A DNA stretch of 64,000 bases from Artocarpus heterophyllus (taxonomy: Eukaryota; Streptophyta; Magnoliopsida; Rosales; Moraceae), in contig CM046348.1 of the NCBI GenBank assembly GCA_025403435.1, positions 23,247,899-23,311,898 of the forward strand, written 5' to 3'. The translations under genes and the position numbers were made by a program. Shown one piece after another: positions 34,709 to 47,885 of this stretch; position 1 is the stretch's first letter; the number at the start of each line of letters is the position of its first letter. Under the pieces are notes generated by a model. It made no database searches, had not been told where the DNA came from, and saw only the letters and a program-made list of their open reading frames with translations.

Positions 34709-35337
34709 AAGTGTTAGATATGTATGCCCTAAGGAGTAAAAATGTAATACGTTTTTGGAGACATTTTTTATCGATAAAGAATTTATTCATTTACATATAC
34801 CAAATCTTGTCCTCTTTACGTTCATATTTGTTGAATGTTTGTTAAGCAAACAGTAGTCTGAGACTATCAGTCTAAACCTTTAAGAATTGGGCATATGATG
34901 GACTGATTATGCGGAAGACACGATTCTTAAGGTGACGGTCTAAAACATATGATCCGCAATCGAGGGAATAAAGTTAGGCGCTTTATTCATGCAAAGATTG
35001 TTATGTTATCTATATCCCTATTGGGAGATGGTTTGTCTTGACCATTGGAGTTGGACTCCGTGAATAGAAACATTGGCACGTTATCATAGGTGACGATGTG
35101 TTGGATCGGGACACAAAATGAATTGATTTGGATTAATAATTCTGTCTTGGCAAATCGATTCACTTTAGACAATCATTTGTGTTATATCTTAATCCTGAGA
35201 TGAATGGTGGGCCCGTTGTCTCGACTTGTGTCTTTTGATGTACCAAAGGGTAACTCCCACATCTCAATAGTGGTATGCATGCCGGTACGTTGGAGGCATG
35301 ACTCTTGATAGCGTAGACTTGTTATTCATAGATATGG
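34709..35337 (+). repeat. LTR-like repeat sequence next to Copia remnant (copy 2)
   Basis: Near-identical to the first 629 bases of the window. Upstream of it (about 34360-34708) lies sequence that also looks like Copia-type repeat rather than gene. No open coding sequence is present. Confidence 0.4.
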
Positions 35338-35469
35338 AATCCATAACTTGTAACGCCCCAGAATTTATTTAATGTTATTGTAATATAAATGATGAATTAG
35401 TGTGCCATAATTAATGTTTCAACATTAATTTGATTACTTGGTGGATCCATAACTTGTAACGCCCCAGAA
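35338..35469 (+). repeat. Truncated gypsy LTR fragment flanked by 26-bp direct repeats (copy 2)
   Basis: Same structure as at 630-761: about 100 bases of gypsy LTR start, bracketed by 26-bp direct repeats at about 35338-35363 and 35444-35469. Sharing between the copies places this older LTR insertion before the segmental duplication. Confidence 0.75.
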
Positions 35470-35472
35470 TGC

Positions 35473-36379
35473 AATGAAAGAAGAGTTGACGACAATCCAA
35501 AAGAATGAAACATGGGAGATGGTGGATCTACCTGAAGGCAAGAATGCAATTGGCCTCAAGTGGGTGTTCAAAACAAAATATCATGCTGATGAAACCATAC
35601 AAAGGCACAATGCTCGGCTTATGGCTAAAGGGTATTCACAACAACAAGGTATTGATATCGAAGAAACTTTTTCTCCGGTTGCTTGATTTGAAACTGTGAG
35701 AATTGTTTTAGCTTTGGCTGCACAACTACGATGACCTATTTATCAATTCGATGACAAGTCTGCACTTTGAAATGGAGATTTGGAAGAAGAAGTTTACGTT
35801 GCTCAACCTGAAGGATTTGTAGTCAAAGGCAAGGAGACAAAGGTGTGCAAATTGAGGAAGGCATTTTAAGGGCTAAAACAAGCTCCACAGGCATGGTATA
35901 GCAAGATTGATGGCTATGTTTGTCAAAATGGTTTCACAAGAAGGGAAAATGAGCCCACTCTTTATTTGAAGAACCAAGGTAGAGATGATTTTATCATTGT
36001 GCGCCCTTATGTTGATGATATTATATATATGGGCTCCTCTGACTCTCTTGTAGCTGAATTTAAGTCTACTATGATGAAGAAATTTGAGATGTCAGACATG
36101 GGTTTATTGCATTATTTTCTTGGACCTGAGGTGCAGCAAGGAGTTGATGGGATTTTTATCTCACAAAAGAAATATGCAATAGATCTTCTCAAAAGATTCA
36201 GCTTGATCAATTGCAAACCAGCAGCAACGCCCATTAATATGAATGAGAAGCTGCAGCTTGAAGATTGTACAGCGGAGGCCAATGCAAAAGATTTCAAAAG
36301 CTTGGTAGGAGGTTTGATTTATTTGACTCATACAAGGCCAGATATTGCATTTTTTCTCATAATGGTTGAATTGCTATAG
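35473..36379 (+). pseudogene. Ty1/Copia reverse transcriptase remnant (copy 2)
   Basis: Same Copia reverse transcriptase fragment as in copy 1, with the catalytic YVDD intact. Here the whole stretch stays in one frame because it lacks the 1-nt deletion of copy 1, but the same internal stop codons are present (first near 35685). It ends at the same point after TRPDIAF. The shared stops show that the fragment was already dead before the duplication. Confidence 0.9.
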
Positions 36380-37332
36380 TATTTTTAATTCAAAGGGACA
36401 AACCGGCATTCAAACATAGTTTTTTTTTTGTGCAACATGGTAGAAGTTGCATATAGTGGCTTTCCTTTAGGGCCTAGCCTTTTGTTCTTTGTCTGGGCTC
36501 CGTACCACTTTCTGGCCAAAATTAAGGGACCAACAAGGAGAAAGCACAAGAATTCTCTTTAAAGGAGCACATTTTTTAGACTCTCCTTTTTAAAGAGCTT
36601 TTCAAAATTGTCCGGGTGCATTATTATATGTGGAAATTGTAACTTTTCATGAATTTCTCGTTTTACACTCAACTACATAACTTTTCTTATTTCTCTTTTA
36701 ACAATCAACAAATCAAATGATATAATTTTTTTTTTCAATTTTTGCCTTTCTTTGTTATTTGCCGCATCAGTTAGTAGATTTCGCATCCGAATACCGGTTT
36801 TAATTCTTACCCCTACTATGACTTGATTTTTCATTTGATTTATAAGAGTAAAATGACAAACAAATCTAATTGAAAAGTAGAACTAACCATTCACGTGGGA
36901 GTTAAAGAAATTATTTCATGAATTCCCCTTATATTTTTGACAAAACACGTGTCCTTATATTTCAATTTACGTCATCTCTTTCTCCCAATTTAGAAACATT
37001 ATAATAAGAGGTTAGAAGTTCGTAGTTTCGACTAAAACTTTTAGTTGCTATAGTATAAAGCTTTCATATGTTACAATGTTAAACAAAAGTAAATTACAGT
37101 ATAAAACTCTCACATGTTACATTGTTTTTAATTAAAATTGATTCAAACAGATGCCACCAAACCCTAATTTTTTTTTAAAAAAATTGATAATTTTAAGTTT
37201 CTTCTTAAAAAACATTTAAGTTTGGAAAAAAAATTAATAGAAAAAATCCAACATTATTTAAAAATTTGAAACACATTATTCTTTTTATAAATCTCTCTCT
37301 CCCTTCTCTATTTGAAAATACATACATATATA

Positions 37333-37367
<35 letters not shown>

Positions 37368-38283
37368 TAAACCGTAACCTGCTGTAGATTCTTTGACTAT
37401 AGGAAAGAGCGGGCTTATAAGTTTTGGGCAAAGCCATCCCAGGAGGTCGTGGAAGTAGAAAACAAGAGGAAGCTTCAAAGTGAATTTGTGTTTCAGTCAA
37501 AGTCAAGGACAACACACTAATTGTGGTCCCTAGTGTTGCACTAATATGTTTTAACCTTTTTTTTTCATTATTTGTCCTAATTTTAAATTCTCCTTTTGCG
37601 CATTATCAACCCTAAGATGTGAATCAATGGAGAGGATTTAATGAATAAAGTCCATTGCAATAATCACACACAGGTGTGTATCTATCTATGTATATATAAA
37701 TTATAATTTAATTATTGTTTCCATTTTCTTCTTTAAGACACCGAACATTAACGAACGTGCATGGAAAGTTACGGGCAAATAAAAAAATAATAAAAAAAAG
37801 AGAATTGGACTACTCCTGATGATCAGTCTAATAACTAAGGCATGACAAAACTCATATATCCATCTCCCTTGTTTCCTTACGTACCCCATTTCGGTTGTAC
37901 AAGCAAGATCGCTTTTGTCACTATTCGCCTTAGATCTAGCTCAAAGTTTGAAACGTTTGTACTCATGTAAATCTCATAGAAAATTAGCCAAACTCCATAT
38001 GTAAAGAAGAAAAAAAAATCTATCATAAAATTAATAATACAAATAAAATTTGATGATGATAACTCATTAAGAAAATTATCATTTCATACTTTTACAAAGC
38101 TTTTTTTGACAAAATCTCTATACATGTATTAGTGAATTAGGAGATTTCACCGGTAAGTAATAAAAAAATAACTTATTATTAAGTGTCTATTTTTCAACTA
38201 TTCAGATCAACAGAAAAAGATTATTTTAACAAAATATCCACAGGAGAAAGACCTAATTAATTATCGTATAACTCTTTAATTAA
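36380..38283. other. Intergenic AT-rich stretch (copy 2)
   Basis: Counterpart of 1670-3307 plus 12302-12628, here uninterrupted. It contains the empty target site of the gypsy insertion near 37956 and a longer TATG microsatellite near 37325-37366. About 65 bp present near 2620-2685 in copy 1 are missing here beside that microsatellite. No gene seen. Confidence 0.7.
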
Positions 38284-40134
38284 TTACACTGACTCACATC
38301 TTCTAAGTCTATTGCTATTATTATCACGAGTAGTACTTGAACTAGGACGAGGCGATTTGCTTTCTGGTAAAATCATGTTTGAATGCATGGCAGTGATTAC
38401 TATTAAGACCAAGCACACCAAAGAGGAGATGGCTGATAAGACTAGCATCAACGGATGAGCTATGCCACCCTTCACCTCCTCCGAATATTCTGTGGCAGCT
38501 AATGCCAACACCGTTAAGGGAAACGAATATGCCCACCATGCCACGTTGAACTTCGTCATTGATCTTTTGAACAATTTTGGTCTTGAAACCTGTACCAAGG
38601 GAAAAGGAAACATTATAAGAATATTATTATTACCAAATACTAAAGAAATTTATACGTTTTCATTGTGTTTTACTTTTATTTAGAAAAATGTTGAGAAATG
38701 CAGGGAAAAAAAAAATCAAACCGTGGATTATATCAGGTGTATTGGAGTTTTTGATTGTGCTATACAAAAAACAGTACAAGTTCAACAAGTATAAATTTGA
38801 ACCATAAAGAAGTTCGAAGATATATAAAAATTGTGACGTGACACTTAAAGATACTTTTAATTTTATGGTTTTTTTTTAAATGATTTTATGGTCTTTTTAA
38901 GAAGTGGTCCTCTCCTGTGTCCATTAGGATGCAGTCCACTTGAACTTAAAAAGGTCTTGGTTAAAAAACAAATGGTCTAGCCAATGCCGTTTTATTAGAA
39001 AATCAAATTTCCGAGGTTGCTTTCATTATGAAAACGACGATAAGTATTGACTGCATCTAGACACATAATCTTAACTTACCGTACATGTTTGGACTTTTTG
39101 TACCTAAGACGAAAAGATCTTTACACCATCACCATTTACAGCAAAATCACAAGCTAACAAATGTTTTAGTTGTCAGTTGTCACCTTAATGTTTGCAAAAA
39201 ACTTATTTTCTTTATTCAATCCCAAACATATACTCACCAAGGACATGAAAAGGAATAGTGAGAGGAAGAAAAGCATCTTGGAGGCGTAATCAAACTCCCC
39301 AGAAATAGAGCTCCAAGCAAAGCTCGCCACACTGGGAGCTCCAAAGAACAAGAAAAACACCGGCCGCAACATCGCCGGAACGCTATTACTCCCGGCCAAT
39401 CTCTGATACAGAGTGACAAACAGCACCAAATAATGCGCCATCCCTAGTGAAAACATGCACACGGCCGACTCCTTCCACCCCATCTCTGCCGCTGCCCTCG
39501 CCGCCACCAAGTTCCCTATCACTGACACCAGGCTCGTGGGGTTGGCCACCGTCGACAAAAACCGTTTCCCCTTAGTGAACCACTGGCCGTAGATCTTAAC
39601 ATCAAGAACCACAATAGGAACAACAAAGCCCCACCAAAGCACTTTGTAGTAGAGAGTCTTGGGAGTGATGAACGGCGAGGATTGAAGCAAGAGAAGCCAA
39701 GAGATCCAAGGAGCAAATAGGTAGTTAACTCCCACGTCGTGCAAAAACTCGGTTTTGACCATTTCGAAGTGAAACAAGCATCTGAGGATATAGAGAAGAG
39801 ATTGAGAGGCCAATGTGAAGAGAGCCAACGACCATAAGAAGCTGAAGGCCGTTCGAGGGACCATTCGGAAAACCCTTCGGAAAACGTGTACGTCGTCGTT
39901 TGGCTCCATTAGGATCTTCCATAACAATGCCTGGCTGCAAAGAGACATGCTTATGCGAAAGTAGCCTGCGTGGAACTTTGTTTGGATTGGCGACAATATT
40001 GTGGACCGTTTGATCATGACATTTTGACCATGATTATCATGATCATCAGGGACACAATTTGGTTCAACTACTTCCGTGGGTGTTTGATCAACCACAAGAT
40101 CGATTTGGGTTTGTGCTGATTGTTGCTGATCCAT
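38284..40134 (-). CDS. S-type anion channel, SLAC1-homologue (SLAH1/SLAH4-like), copy 2
   Basis: Exons 40134-39238 and 38589-38284 on the minus strand with the same GTGAGT donor and TACAG acceptor; 400 aa, intact. It differs from copy 1 at a handful of residues: Glu/Gln near the N-terminus, NLMAAR/NLVAAR, and in exon 2 SMRKF/SMTKF, AHALM/AHPLM and HSSMI/HSNMI. All the helices and the conserved VTLYQRL and AWWAYSFP blocks are kept, so both copies should be functional channels. An upstream ATG at 40155 is possible, but its N-terminal tail differs in length from copy 1 through an indel in a poly-T run, which speaks against coding use. Its promoter is shared almost unchanged with copy 1. Confidence 0.93.
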
Positions 40135-40191
40135 TTTTTTTCTTTTTTTTTTCACTGTGCGTTTGGGCGTGCTATTCGAGGTCTATGTATG

Positions 40192-40199
40192 TATATATA
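40192..40199 (-). promoter_or_regulatory. TATA box of SLAH copy 2
   Basis: Same TATATATA element and spacing as in copy 1, 58 bp before the start codon at 40134. Confidence 0.55.
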
Positions 40200-43100
40200 G
40201 GGATGCGTAGCGACAACTATGGACTCGAAACCAGAGAAAAAAAAAAAAACTATGGTGTTGAAAAGAAGAAAAAGAATAAAATGGAAAATGTACGGTCAAG
40301 GGAGGACTGATGATCAAGGTGGCTGAGTCGATGGCAAACCCTTTTGGACTAATTTGTGCGTTCATCGTGCATTTGGTCACGAATCATGACACCTTTTGAA
40401 CGTCTTTACAGCTAAATCGAGCCTTGGGGGGACCCACAGCCCTCTAGATCCTTTAATATTGTTTCTTTTTGGTTGTGCTAGATATACTATATACCATCTA
40501 GAATATTGGAAGGTAATATAATACTCTATAAACTAGTAGGCGTTAAAGTACTAACTACTGAGTGGTTCACTTCTTTTAGTGTGGATTACAGACCAATTTA
40601 ATTAATGTAATCTTTTTTTTTTCACTTTGTAAAGTTAATGGCCGAGTAAGCCATATATATATATATATATAATAAATAGGTTTTCTAAGGTTAATTTTTA
40701 CATGACATGTAAATTAACCAGGGTATAGCGTCAATGTTCATCAATCAAATATTAGGAGCTCAATTTTCAAATGCAATGACACATCTGTTTCTTTGTGTTC
40801 TTTTTCCAAAATTTTATTCTTTCTCTAAATTGTGTATGTAGGAGCTATGGAATAGGATATGCGTAAATATATAATGGTATTGAACATCGGCGTAATTAAG
40901 ACCTACTTTTGTTAGTCGTGTATTAATAATGGCAGTGTTCTAAGCATTTTTCTATCATGTGATAGTGCATGCGTTCATGCCACCCTTTGATTTCCAAAAT
41001 AATTATTTGTTACGTTTGGACTTGGGAAAATTCCTCGCAATAGTTGGTAGAATCGAAGAAATAAGCCGTGTAGTTTCTTAGCCGTGTCGTGAGCGGTGCA
41101 ACAAAATCTAAAGTGTCCAGCTTCTAAAGCACGGTAGGGCGCCCCAAAAGTCAGAGTCTCGAAAATATCTGGAGACAAAAAAGAAAATAGAAATATTCCT
41201 ATAGGGATATATTTCTTGCCTGCCTGCTTTCCCTTCATATTAGTCAGCAATATATATTCTCTCTCTATGTGGGCCCATTTATTTTGTTTCATACTTCTTT
41301 AAAAATTATATTTTCTCCATCTTAATTAGCTTTTTCACAATGTTCCCTTCTGAAACCCAATGCACTGCGATTAAAGCAGATATACAGTGAAAAGTGATTA
41401 TCAGCATGCAATAATTAAATATATATCTATATATATATATATATATATAGTGATATTACTTGTAACTTACATGAATTCTCCATGTGCCCTTTTATTATAT
41501 CTATATGTATACATATCATTCTTTATACATAATGCGCCTTGGATATCTTGTCCATATATTAATTCGTGAAGAAAGTTTGATAATTACTTTATAAATCTAC
41601 AAGGCATGAGTTCCTATATATGGTTTAACTAGCCTGATTCCAAAGTGAAAAAGCGTGGAGAAGTACTCTTTTTTTATTTTTTTATTATTAATGTCTAGTG
41701 ATATTATAACTTATTAAGATTCTTCATGCCGATAATTAGCACTTATTTTTTGTAGGAATATTTAGTTATTAAATGAATTCTCCATGTGCGGACATTATCT
41801 TTTTTACGCATGCATGATGCCTCGGATTTTGTCACTAATATATTGAGGAAAACTTTCATTTAGCCTGAAAAGTTAGTGTAGCCACTTGTAATCTTGTCAT
41901 ATCGACTGCGAACATTTTTTTTTTAACGAATATTCAGTAAATAGAACTAAAGATTTGATGCGGTGCAGCAAAGGTATAACCTTTATGGTGTGTTGGGATC
42001 ATCCTAAGGTCAAATAAGGCAATTTTTTCAGTTTTCAGAAGGTTTCAGGATGATTTTGGATTTCAACGATTGATGTGTGTTTTCTAATTAGTGGAAACGA
42101 GCCAATGAGCAAAAGGGAGTTTATCTGCCAAATTCAATTATTTAGGCCTTCAAAAGAGCTTTTTTTTTTTTTTTTCCATAGTTTCTGTGATTGTATTAAG
42201 TTGACACAGAAATTTCGATTGCCAATTTACGATTTCTTTTTCCTTGTGTCAAATAGTCTCTGCTTCCTTTTTAAAAAATTTTCATTGTTCTTAAAATGTC
42301 TTATTTCTCTAATTTTTAATTAATTTTTAGCCCTTTTTTATTTTCCCGTTTATGTTAATTAAGTACATAAATATAGACGTCCTTTGTAATGAAAGCTAGC
42401 CTTTTTTGATGAATGAAATTTGAGTTATTTCTCACAATTTTCTTTTTTATTTTTCAATATTTTAATTGAATCAACAAATTTTGAAATTATTTTTTCAGAT
42501 TCTGTGTGAATCAATAGGTCAATAGAGTTAATCATTTTATTTTAACATGTTTAATTTCCTTCAAATAAGCTTCCGCTACATTAAGACTACTGTTTGGTAG
42601 TGCTTTCAAAATGGTTTTATTTTTTAAAAATAAAAATTTTTAGAGAAAGTATTTTTGAAATTTTTGCTAACCAACAAAAACTAGAGAAGAACCGTACTTT
42701 ACACGGCTTTAGGTGATCTCCTAAGTCATGTCTCTATTACGTGTGGCCGAGATAAGTATTTAAGGAATTAATTTGCAGAACAAAATTTTCAGTGTGGTCC
42801 ATTTATAATTACACTAGTATAAGTCAAAGAACAAGTTTAGAAGTTTGGGAAGATTATTTGAACTTGAAAAAATAAATTTATTTTAAACTGGTTTTTTTAT
42901 AGTGTTTTTATTTAAATATTTGCTATAATATTATGTTCGTTCACTCAAACTATATTTTCAAATAGGCTATTAATTAGTTATGAATGTATAGAAGTTAGGG
43001 AACTTGTTCCCTTATTTAGGTTTTGGTGTTCTAAAATCTCTTTTCATAGAATGTGTTCAAGAAATACGTCAAAGTGATTCAGTGACCTGTGAAGAAGCTG

Positions 43101-43610
43101 GATCCAGGGCAGATAACATCATAAATTTAAGAATACAAGTTGTCTAGTCTTTTACATGTGCTTTTTACGCCAAAAACGAAAACCCTACAATGCTTATCCA
43201 AGTAGGCTCAAACGAGGGAAAAGTTAGGCTGCAACTGTGGAGTGCATGTTAGTGTCTTCCCTCTTGCATATCCAACTATTCTAGATAACTAATTTCTATG
43301 TAATCTAACTTGCTATTTGCTAAAGTTGTAATATAGTTATCCTATATAAAGTAATTGTAATTTAATAGGTGTCTTTAAATCTAACAATAAAATATTTGTT
43401 CTAAACCACTTGACTTAGATATATAACTAAAATAAGAAGATTGCCCTTTCGATAGTGCTCTTAATTGATGACATGATCATCATGAGCTCACAAGTTTAGA
43501 AGAAAAATTAATCTCGTGATTCTTTAGAAAAATCAAATTAGGAAAGAGATCTTTCTCTAATATTTGAGACTAGGTTGTTTTTCGAATTTAAAATATATGC
43601 TGATCTTTTA

Positions 43611-43655
<45 letters not shown>

Positions 43656-45118
43656 GAAGAGAAGTGGCAATTGATATCATCAGATTTTAACGGAAGAATT
43701 TGACAAAAGGGCAAAAAAAAAAAATCATAATTGAGGAAATGACCTTTTTTTTTTTACCAAAAAAAACAAGCTTTTCTAGGCAGGTAAACTGTCTCAGTCT
43801 TTTTTCAGAAAAAAGACGAAAATAACTGTAGCGAGAAGAGGAACTTCAACAGAGTGAAAAAAAAAAACTGAAACTGTTTTCATGCCCAAAAAACATGTTT
43901 TTTGACGTCAAAAAACTGCAAAAAAAAAGAGGTCATTTGCTCAAAATCTTTTTTTCTTAAAGCTACTTTTCAAAATCCCCCGATTTTAACCCATCTCAAC
44001 TAGATTCTCACCCATCTCAATTAAAGTGACACCCACTAGAATCTAGATGCCATACCAAACCACTAAGTCCAAAGTATATTAAAATGATATAAAAATAAAG
44101 AAACTAAATAAAATATAGTAAAGCAAGTGAAACTAAAGCTAAGACAATACAAATCTGGAAACAGTTAATTGAAGAAACAGTTAATTGAAGAAATGTTCTT
44201 TCTATTATATGTGCATCGAGCTTAAATCAGTTAATTGATGATAATGTTATGGCTTCTCGATCTGATTAATGCTATGAACTAGAGATCTTAATTCCACAGA
44301 GAGCAAAAGCACCAAACAAAAAATAAGTAAGAAAAGAACATATAAAATTTATAGTGGTTCACTCTTAATATAAGAATTACGTCTATTCTTAACCATTATA
44401 CAAATTCACTATAATGATGAAGTTTACAAGAAAAAAAGTACACACTTTCTCTTTATATATATTTTTTGAGTTACACAAATGAAACCTAACCTGTCCTAAT
44501 AGGAGTATACAAAAAATATATATAGTTTCTCAAAATAATGTTGATTCGCGACCCGACGTTGCACCTTCAACTTCCCAGCGCCACAGCGCCAACGCCTACT
44601 CCAACACTTCTTAACAATCAGTACTTATACAAAAATATTAGAAGTTTTATTCGTGTTTTTTCTGCTATTTAAATTAAACAAACTTAATTTTTTATATTTG
44701 AGCCCTGCTAAGTTTCGGACCAAGTCTTCTTTGATATCTAGAGTCTTCAACCAAATTAGATCCTCGTTCTTTACTTGTATCATTATTCAATTATTTAATA
44801 TTACTTTTGAGACAATATGCACTCCAGCTTAGGAAGGAGAAATAAAAAATTCAAAAGTATATGTACTAATGACATTTATTCACTGCATGTAGGTAGAAAT
44901 TACACCTTATCTACATATTTTTGTTTTTCAAAAAAAAAAAAACGAAAAAAATGTTGTATATGCACTACAATTTGGGAAATATGTAGGGGCTTAACAAGAC
45001 TAAAATTTGAAAGTAACAATAAAGTAGCAACTAAATTAAATTGATCTGAAACTTTATTCTCCAATTTATTATTATATAGTTTCCTCCATCACATGATTAT
45101 AATGTGCTGAAATCTAAA
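40200..45118. other. Intergenic region between SLAH and dirigent genes (copy 2)
   Basis: Counterpart of 14548-19424. The TA microsatellite is longer here (43613-43652), and an 18-bp duplication near 44159-44194 is private to this copy. No gene seen. Confidence 0.7.
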
Positions 45119-45637
45119 TCAGCCTAATGTAATGGTACACCTAATGATTGCATAAGAAGTTGCCCTCTCATAATAGATAGTCTCAAAGATAGCATGTCCT
45201 CTCATAAACCTAAATCTCCCAGTCCCTGAAACAACTGAGACTTCTCTGTATCTCTCATTTTGACGAAGAACGCCTTGTAGCTCCAAAGTGCCATTGTTGA
45301 ATACTAATGATATTAAGACACTCACATTAGACCCATCCAAGGCTGATGTTACAAGCACTCCCTGTGCTCGACCAATTTGGGCTGAGTTCTTATCTGGGGT
45401 TTGCGTGATTGGATCATCGACAACGAAAATCGTGCCGAATGAGGCAAATGACCAGGTCTTTCCAGTGATTCCGACCACCGGGACGACGGTGCCGTTGGGC
45501 CCGGAGGTGACATCCTGGAAGAAGAAGACTAAGTCGGTCTGATTTTGTCTTTCAGTTTGAGATTGAGCCTCGCTTGGACGAATGAATAATAACATGGCTA
45601 CAAGCAAAATTAACAAGAACAACTTGTCAAATGCCAT
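45119..45637 (-). CDS. Dirigent family protein, copy 2
   Basis: 172 aa, identical to copy 1 except Ser-to-Thr in the first sequon (NQT), which keeps the glycosylation site. Same signal peptide, barrel motifs and intronless structure. The upstream TATA region is kept (45733-45741), while the TA-rich stretch further upstream is shorter (near 45790 versus 20098-20128 in copy 1). Likely functional and redundant with copy 1, and a dosage increase for the same secreted protein. Confidence 0.95.
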   Translation of the reverse strand: MAFDKLFLLILLVAMLLFIRPSEAQSQTERQNQTDLVFFFQDVTSGPNGTVVPVVGITGKTWSFASFGTIFVVDDPITQTPDKNSAQIGRAQGVLVTSALDGSNVSVLISLVFNNGTLELQGVLRQNERYREVSVVSGTGRFRFMRGHAIFETIYYERATSYAIIRCTITLG

Positions 45638-45732
45638 TGATGGAAAAATTTTGGATTAACTTGACCAAACAACAAAAGGGGTCCTCTAGCTAGACTCTTT
45701 GATTTGTAATTTGAAGTCATTCGTCGCCTGAT

Positions 45733-45741
45733 CTATTTATG
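45733..45741 (-). promoter_or_regulatory. TATA-like element of dirigent copy 2
   Basis: CATAAATAG on the minus strand about 100 bp before the start at 45637, same as in copy 1. Confidence 0.45.
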
Positions 45742-45894
45742 AGAGATAGATTAGGACGGTTAAAGTAGGGTATGTCATGATTAATTTACCATATATGTAT
45801 ATATAATTAACCAAAAATTAAGTAGTTGCTCTCGTGAAACGTTTTGTCTGCTGCAAAGCCATTCATGAAAGAAATGCCAGAAACATGTGACATG

Positions 45895-47345
45895 GAGAAA
45901 AATGCCTGGCTTGCAATTTAGTCATTTGGGCAGTTAAATTGGTATTGTGACTTTTGCGTTACATTCAAAAATGATGGGCGTACGTATCATGTGGAATACA
46001 CCAGCCATGAGAAAGTTGTGTTAAAGTGAAATGATTATTTTCAAAGAATACATAGCAATTTGTGCTTTTGTGATCCGCAGGTTGTTCAAAATATCTGCTA
46101 AACCGTTCAAATTAAACCAAACCAATTTGATAATTTTTATTTTAATTTTGAATGATTCTTATAATTTTTACACAAATAATTTTAGATAATTTGGTTAGTG
46201 AGTTGACATTTCTAAACTACCCATTAAACCGTCCACCAATCCGACATATATAAATATATTTTATATAAGAGAATTATTATTATTATTATTTAGATTATCT
46301 TTAATTGGTAATAAAAAAAAATTCTACACACGTATAAAATGCACCTATCCACATCCTATAATTTCACTTTTCTCTCTTTTTTTTAATCGAAATTTCACTT
46401 TTTTTTTACTTTTTCCTAAATGTTATTTGCTCATCAGCATATATAAAAAACACAAAAAAAATCAAATAAAAGAAAAAAAACACATGTTACTAACTCATAC
46501 GACTAACTTAGAACCAAAATGAAAAAAACAAAAAAAATCAGATCATAGACCACCACTTTCTAGCAAAAGAAAGGGTAGAACAACTTCTCCGTGTAGGACA
46601 ATTTTGAAGAGAAAAATGCCTCCCTTGCAATTTAGTAAATTGGGCAGTTAAATTAGCATTGTGACTTTTGCGTTATATTCAAAATGATGGGTGTACGTAT
46701 CATGTGGAGTATCATGTGGAATATAGCCATGAGAAAGTTGTGTTAAAGTGAAATGATTATTTGAAAGAATACATAGCAATTTGTGCTTTTGCAGTCTGCA
46801 GCGGTGTTCAAAAGATATGCTAAACCGTCCAAATTAAACAAACCAATTTGATGATTTTTATTTTAATTTTGAACGATTCTCGTAATTTTTATACAAATAA
46901 TTTTAGATGGTTTGATTAGTGAGTTGACACTTTTAAACCGCCCATCAAACCATCTGCCAATCTGTCATACATTAATATATTTAATATAAGAGAATTTTTA
47001 TTATGATTATATAGATTATTTTTAATTGGTAATAAAAAAGTTCTACACATGTATAAAATGCACTTATCCACATCTTATAATTTCACTTTTCTCTCTCTCT
47101 TTTTTCAAAATTTCACTTTTTCATTTCTTTTCCCTAAATGTTATTCGCTCATCAGCATATCTAAAAAAATAAAATAAAATAAAATAAAATAAAAAGCACA
47201 TATTACTAACTCATACGACTAACTTAGAGCCAAAATGGGGAAGAAAATTCAGAGCAAAATAAAGCTCATAGACCACCACTTCCTAGCAAAAGAAAGTGTA
47301 TAACAACTTCTCCAGTATAGGACAATTTTGAAAAGAAAAAAAAAA
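45895..47345 (+). repeat. Two-unit tandem repeat, ~715-bp period (copy 2)
   Basis: Units 45895-46608 and 46609-47345 repeat the structure at 20218-21675. A 13-bp duplication (ATCATGTGGAGT/A) in unit B near 46700 is private to this copy. Confidence 0.88.
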
Positions 47346-47873
47346 TTAAGGGTGGGCTTAGAAATGTGTGTGTCCATTGTCAAAAAGGTTATTCTTACAC
47401 CTAAAAAAAATGTTACTAGTACCTTGTGGAACCATCTTAGAGAGCAATGTAAGAAATACCCTTATAAGGAGGAAGATTCTAAGAAACAGATATTATGTTT
47501 CAGACAAAAAATTGCTAGGAGATAGTAACCTTGTAGCTGTGGGTTTTAGTCAAGTGCATGTTGAACGACATTGGCAAAGATGGTAGCCATCGATGAGCTA
47601 CCTTTTTATTTGTTGAACAAGAAGGGTTTAAGATGTTTTGTAGTGTGGCTTGTCCAAAGTTTGACATTCTATCATGCATAACAGTTACAAAATATGTTAT
47701 GAATCTTTACAAACCGCCCAAACCAAATTGCCCAAACGACTTACCAGTAGTTTGGTTTGGTTTGGTTTCTGTAAAAATATCTATCGACCCAAACCACCTA
47801 AAAATAAAATTTAGTTTTGGTTTGGTTAGTAGTTTAGAGGAAAAACCACCCAAACTGCTCGCGAACACCCCTA
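46799..47873 (+). mobile_element. Non-autonomous hAT-type element (copy 2)
   Basis: Same element as at 21119-22203: left GCGGTGTTC, right GAACACCCCTAG, subterminal AAACCG/GGTTTGG motifs and an internal transposase fragment. Confidence 0.65.
47346..47712 (+). pseudogene. hAT transposase fragment, BED finger and downstream block (copy 2)
   Basis: Same remnant as in copy 1. The BED-like part reads TSTLWNHLREQCKKYPYK followed by a stop; further on AIDELPF and, one frame over, MFCSVACPKFDILSC and VMNLY. The order and motifs match the N-terminal region of RICESLEEPER-type hAT transposases. It cannot make a transposase. Confidence 0.72.
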
Positions 47874-47885
47874 GTGGCCCATGTA

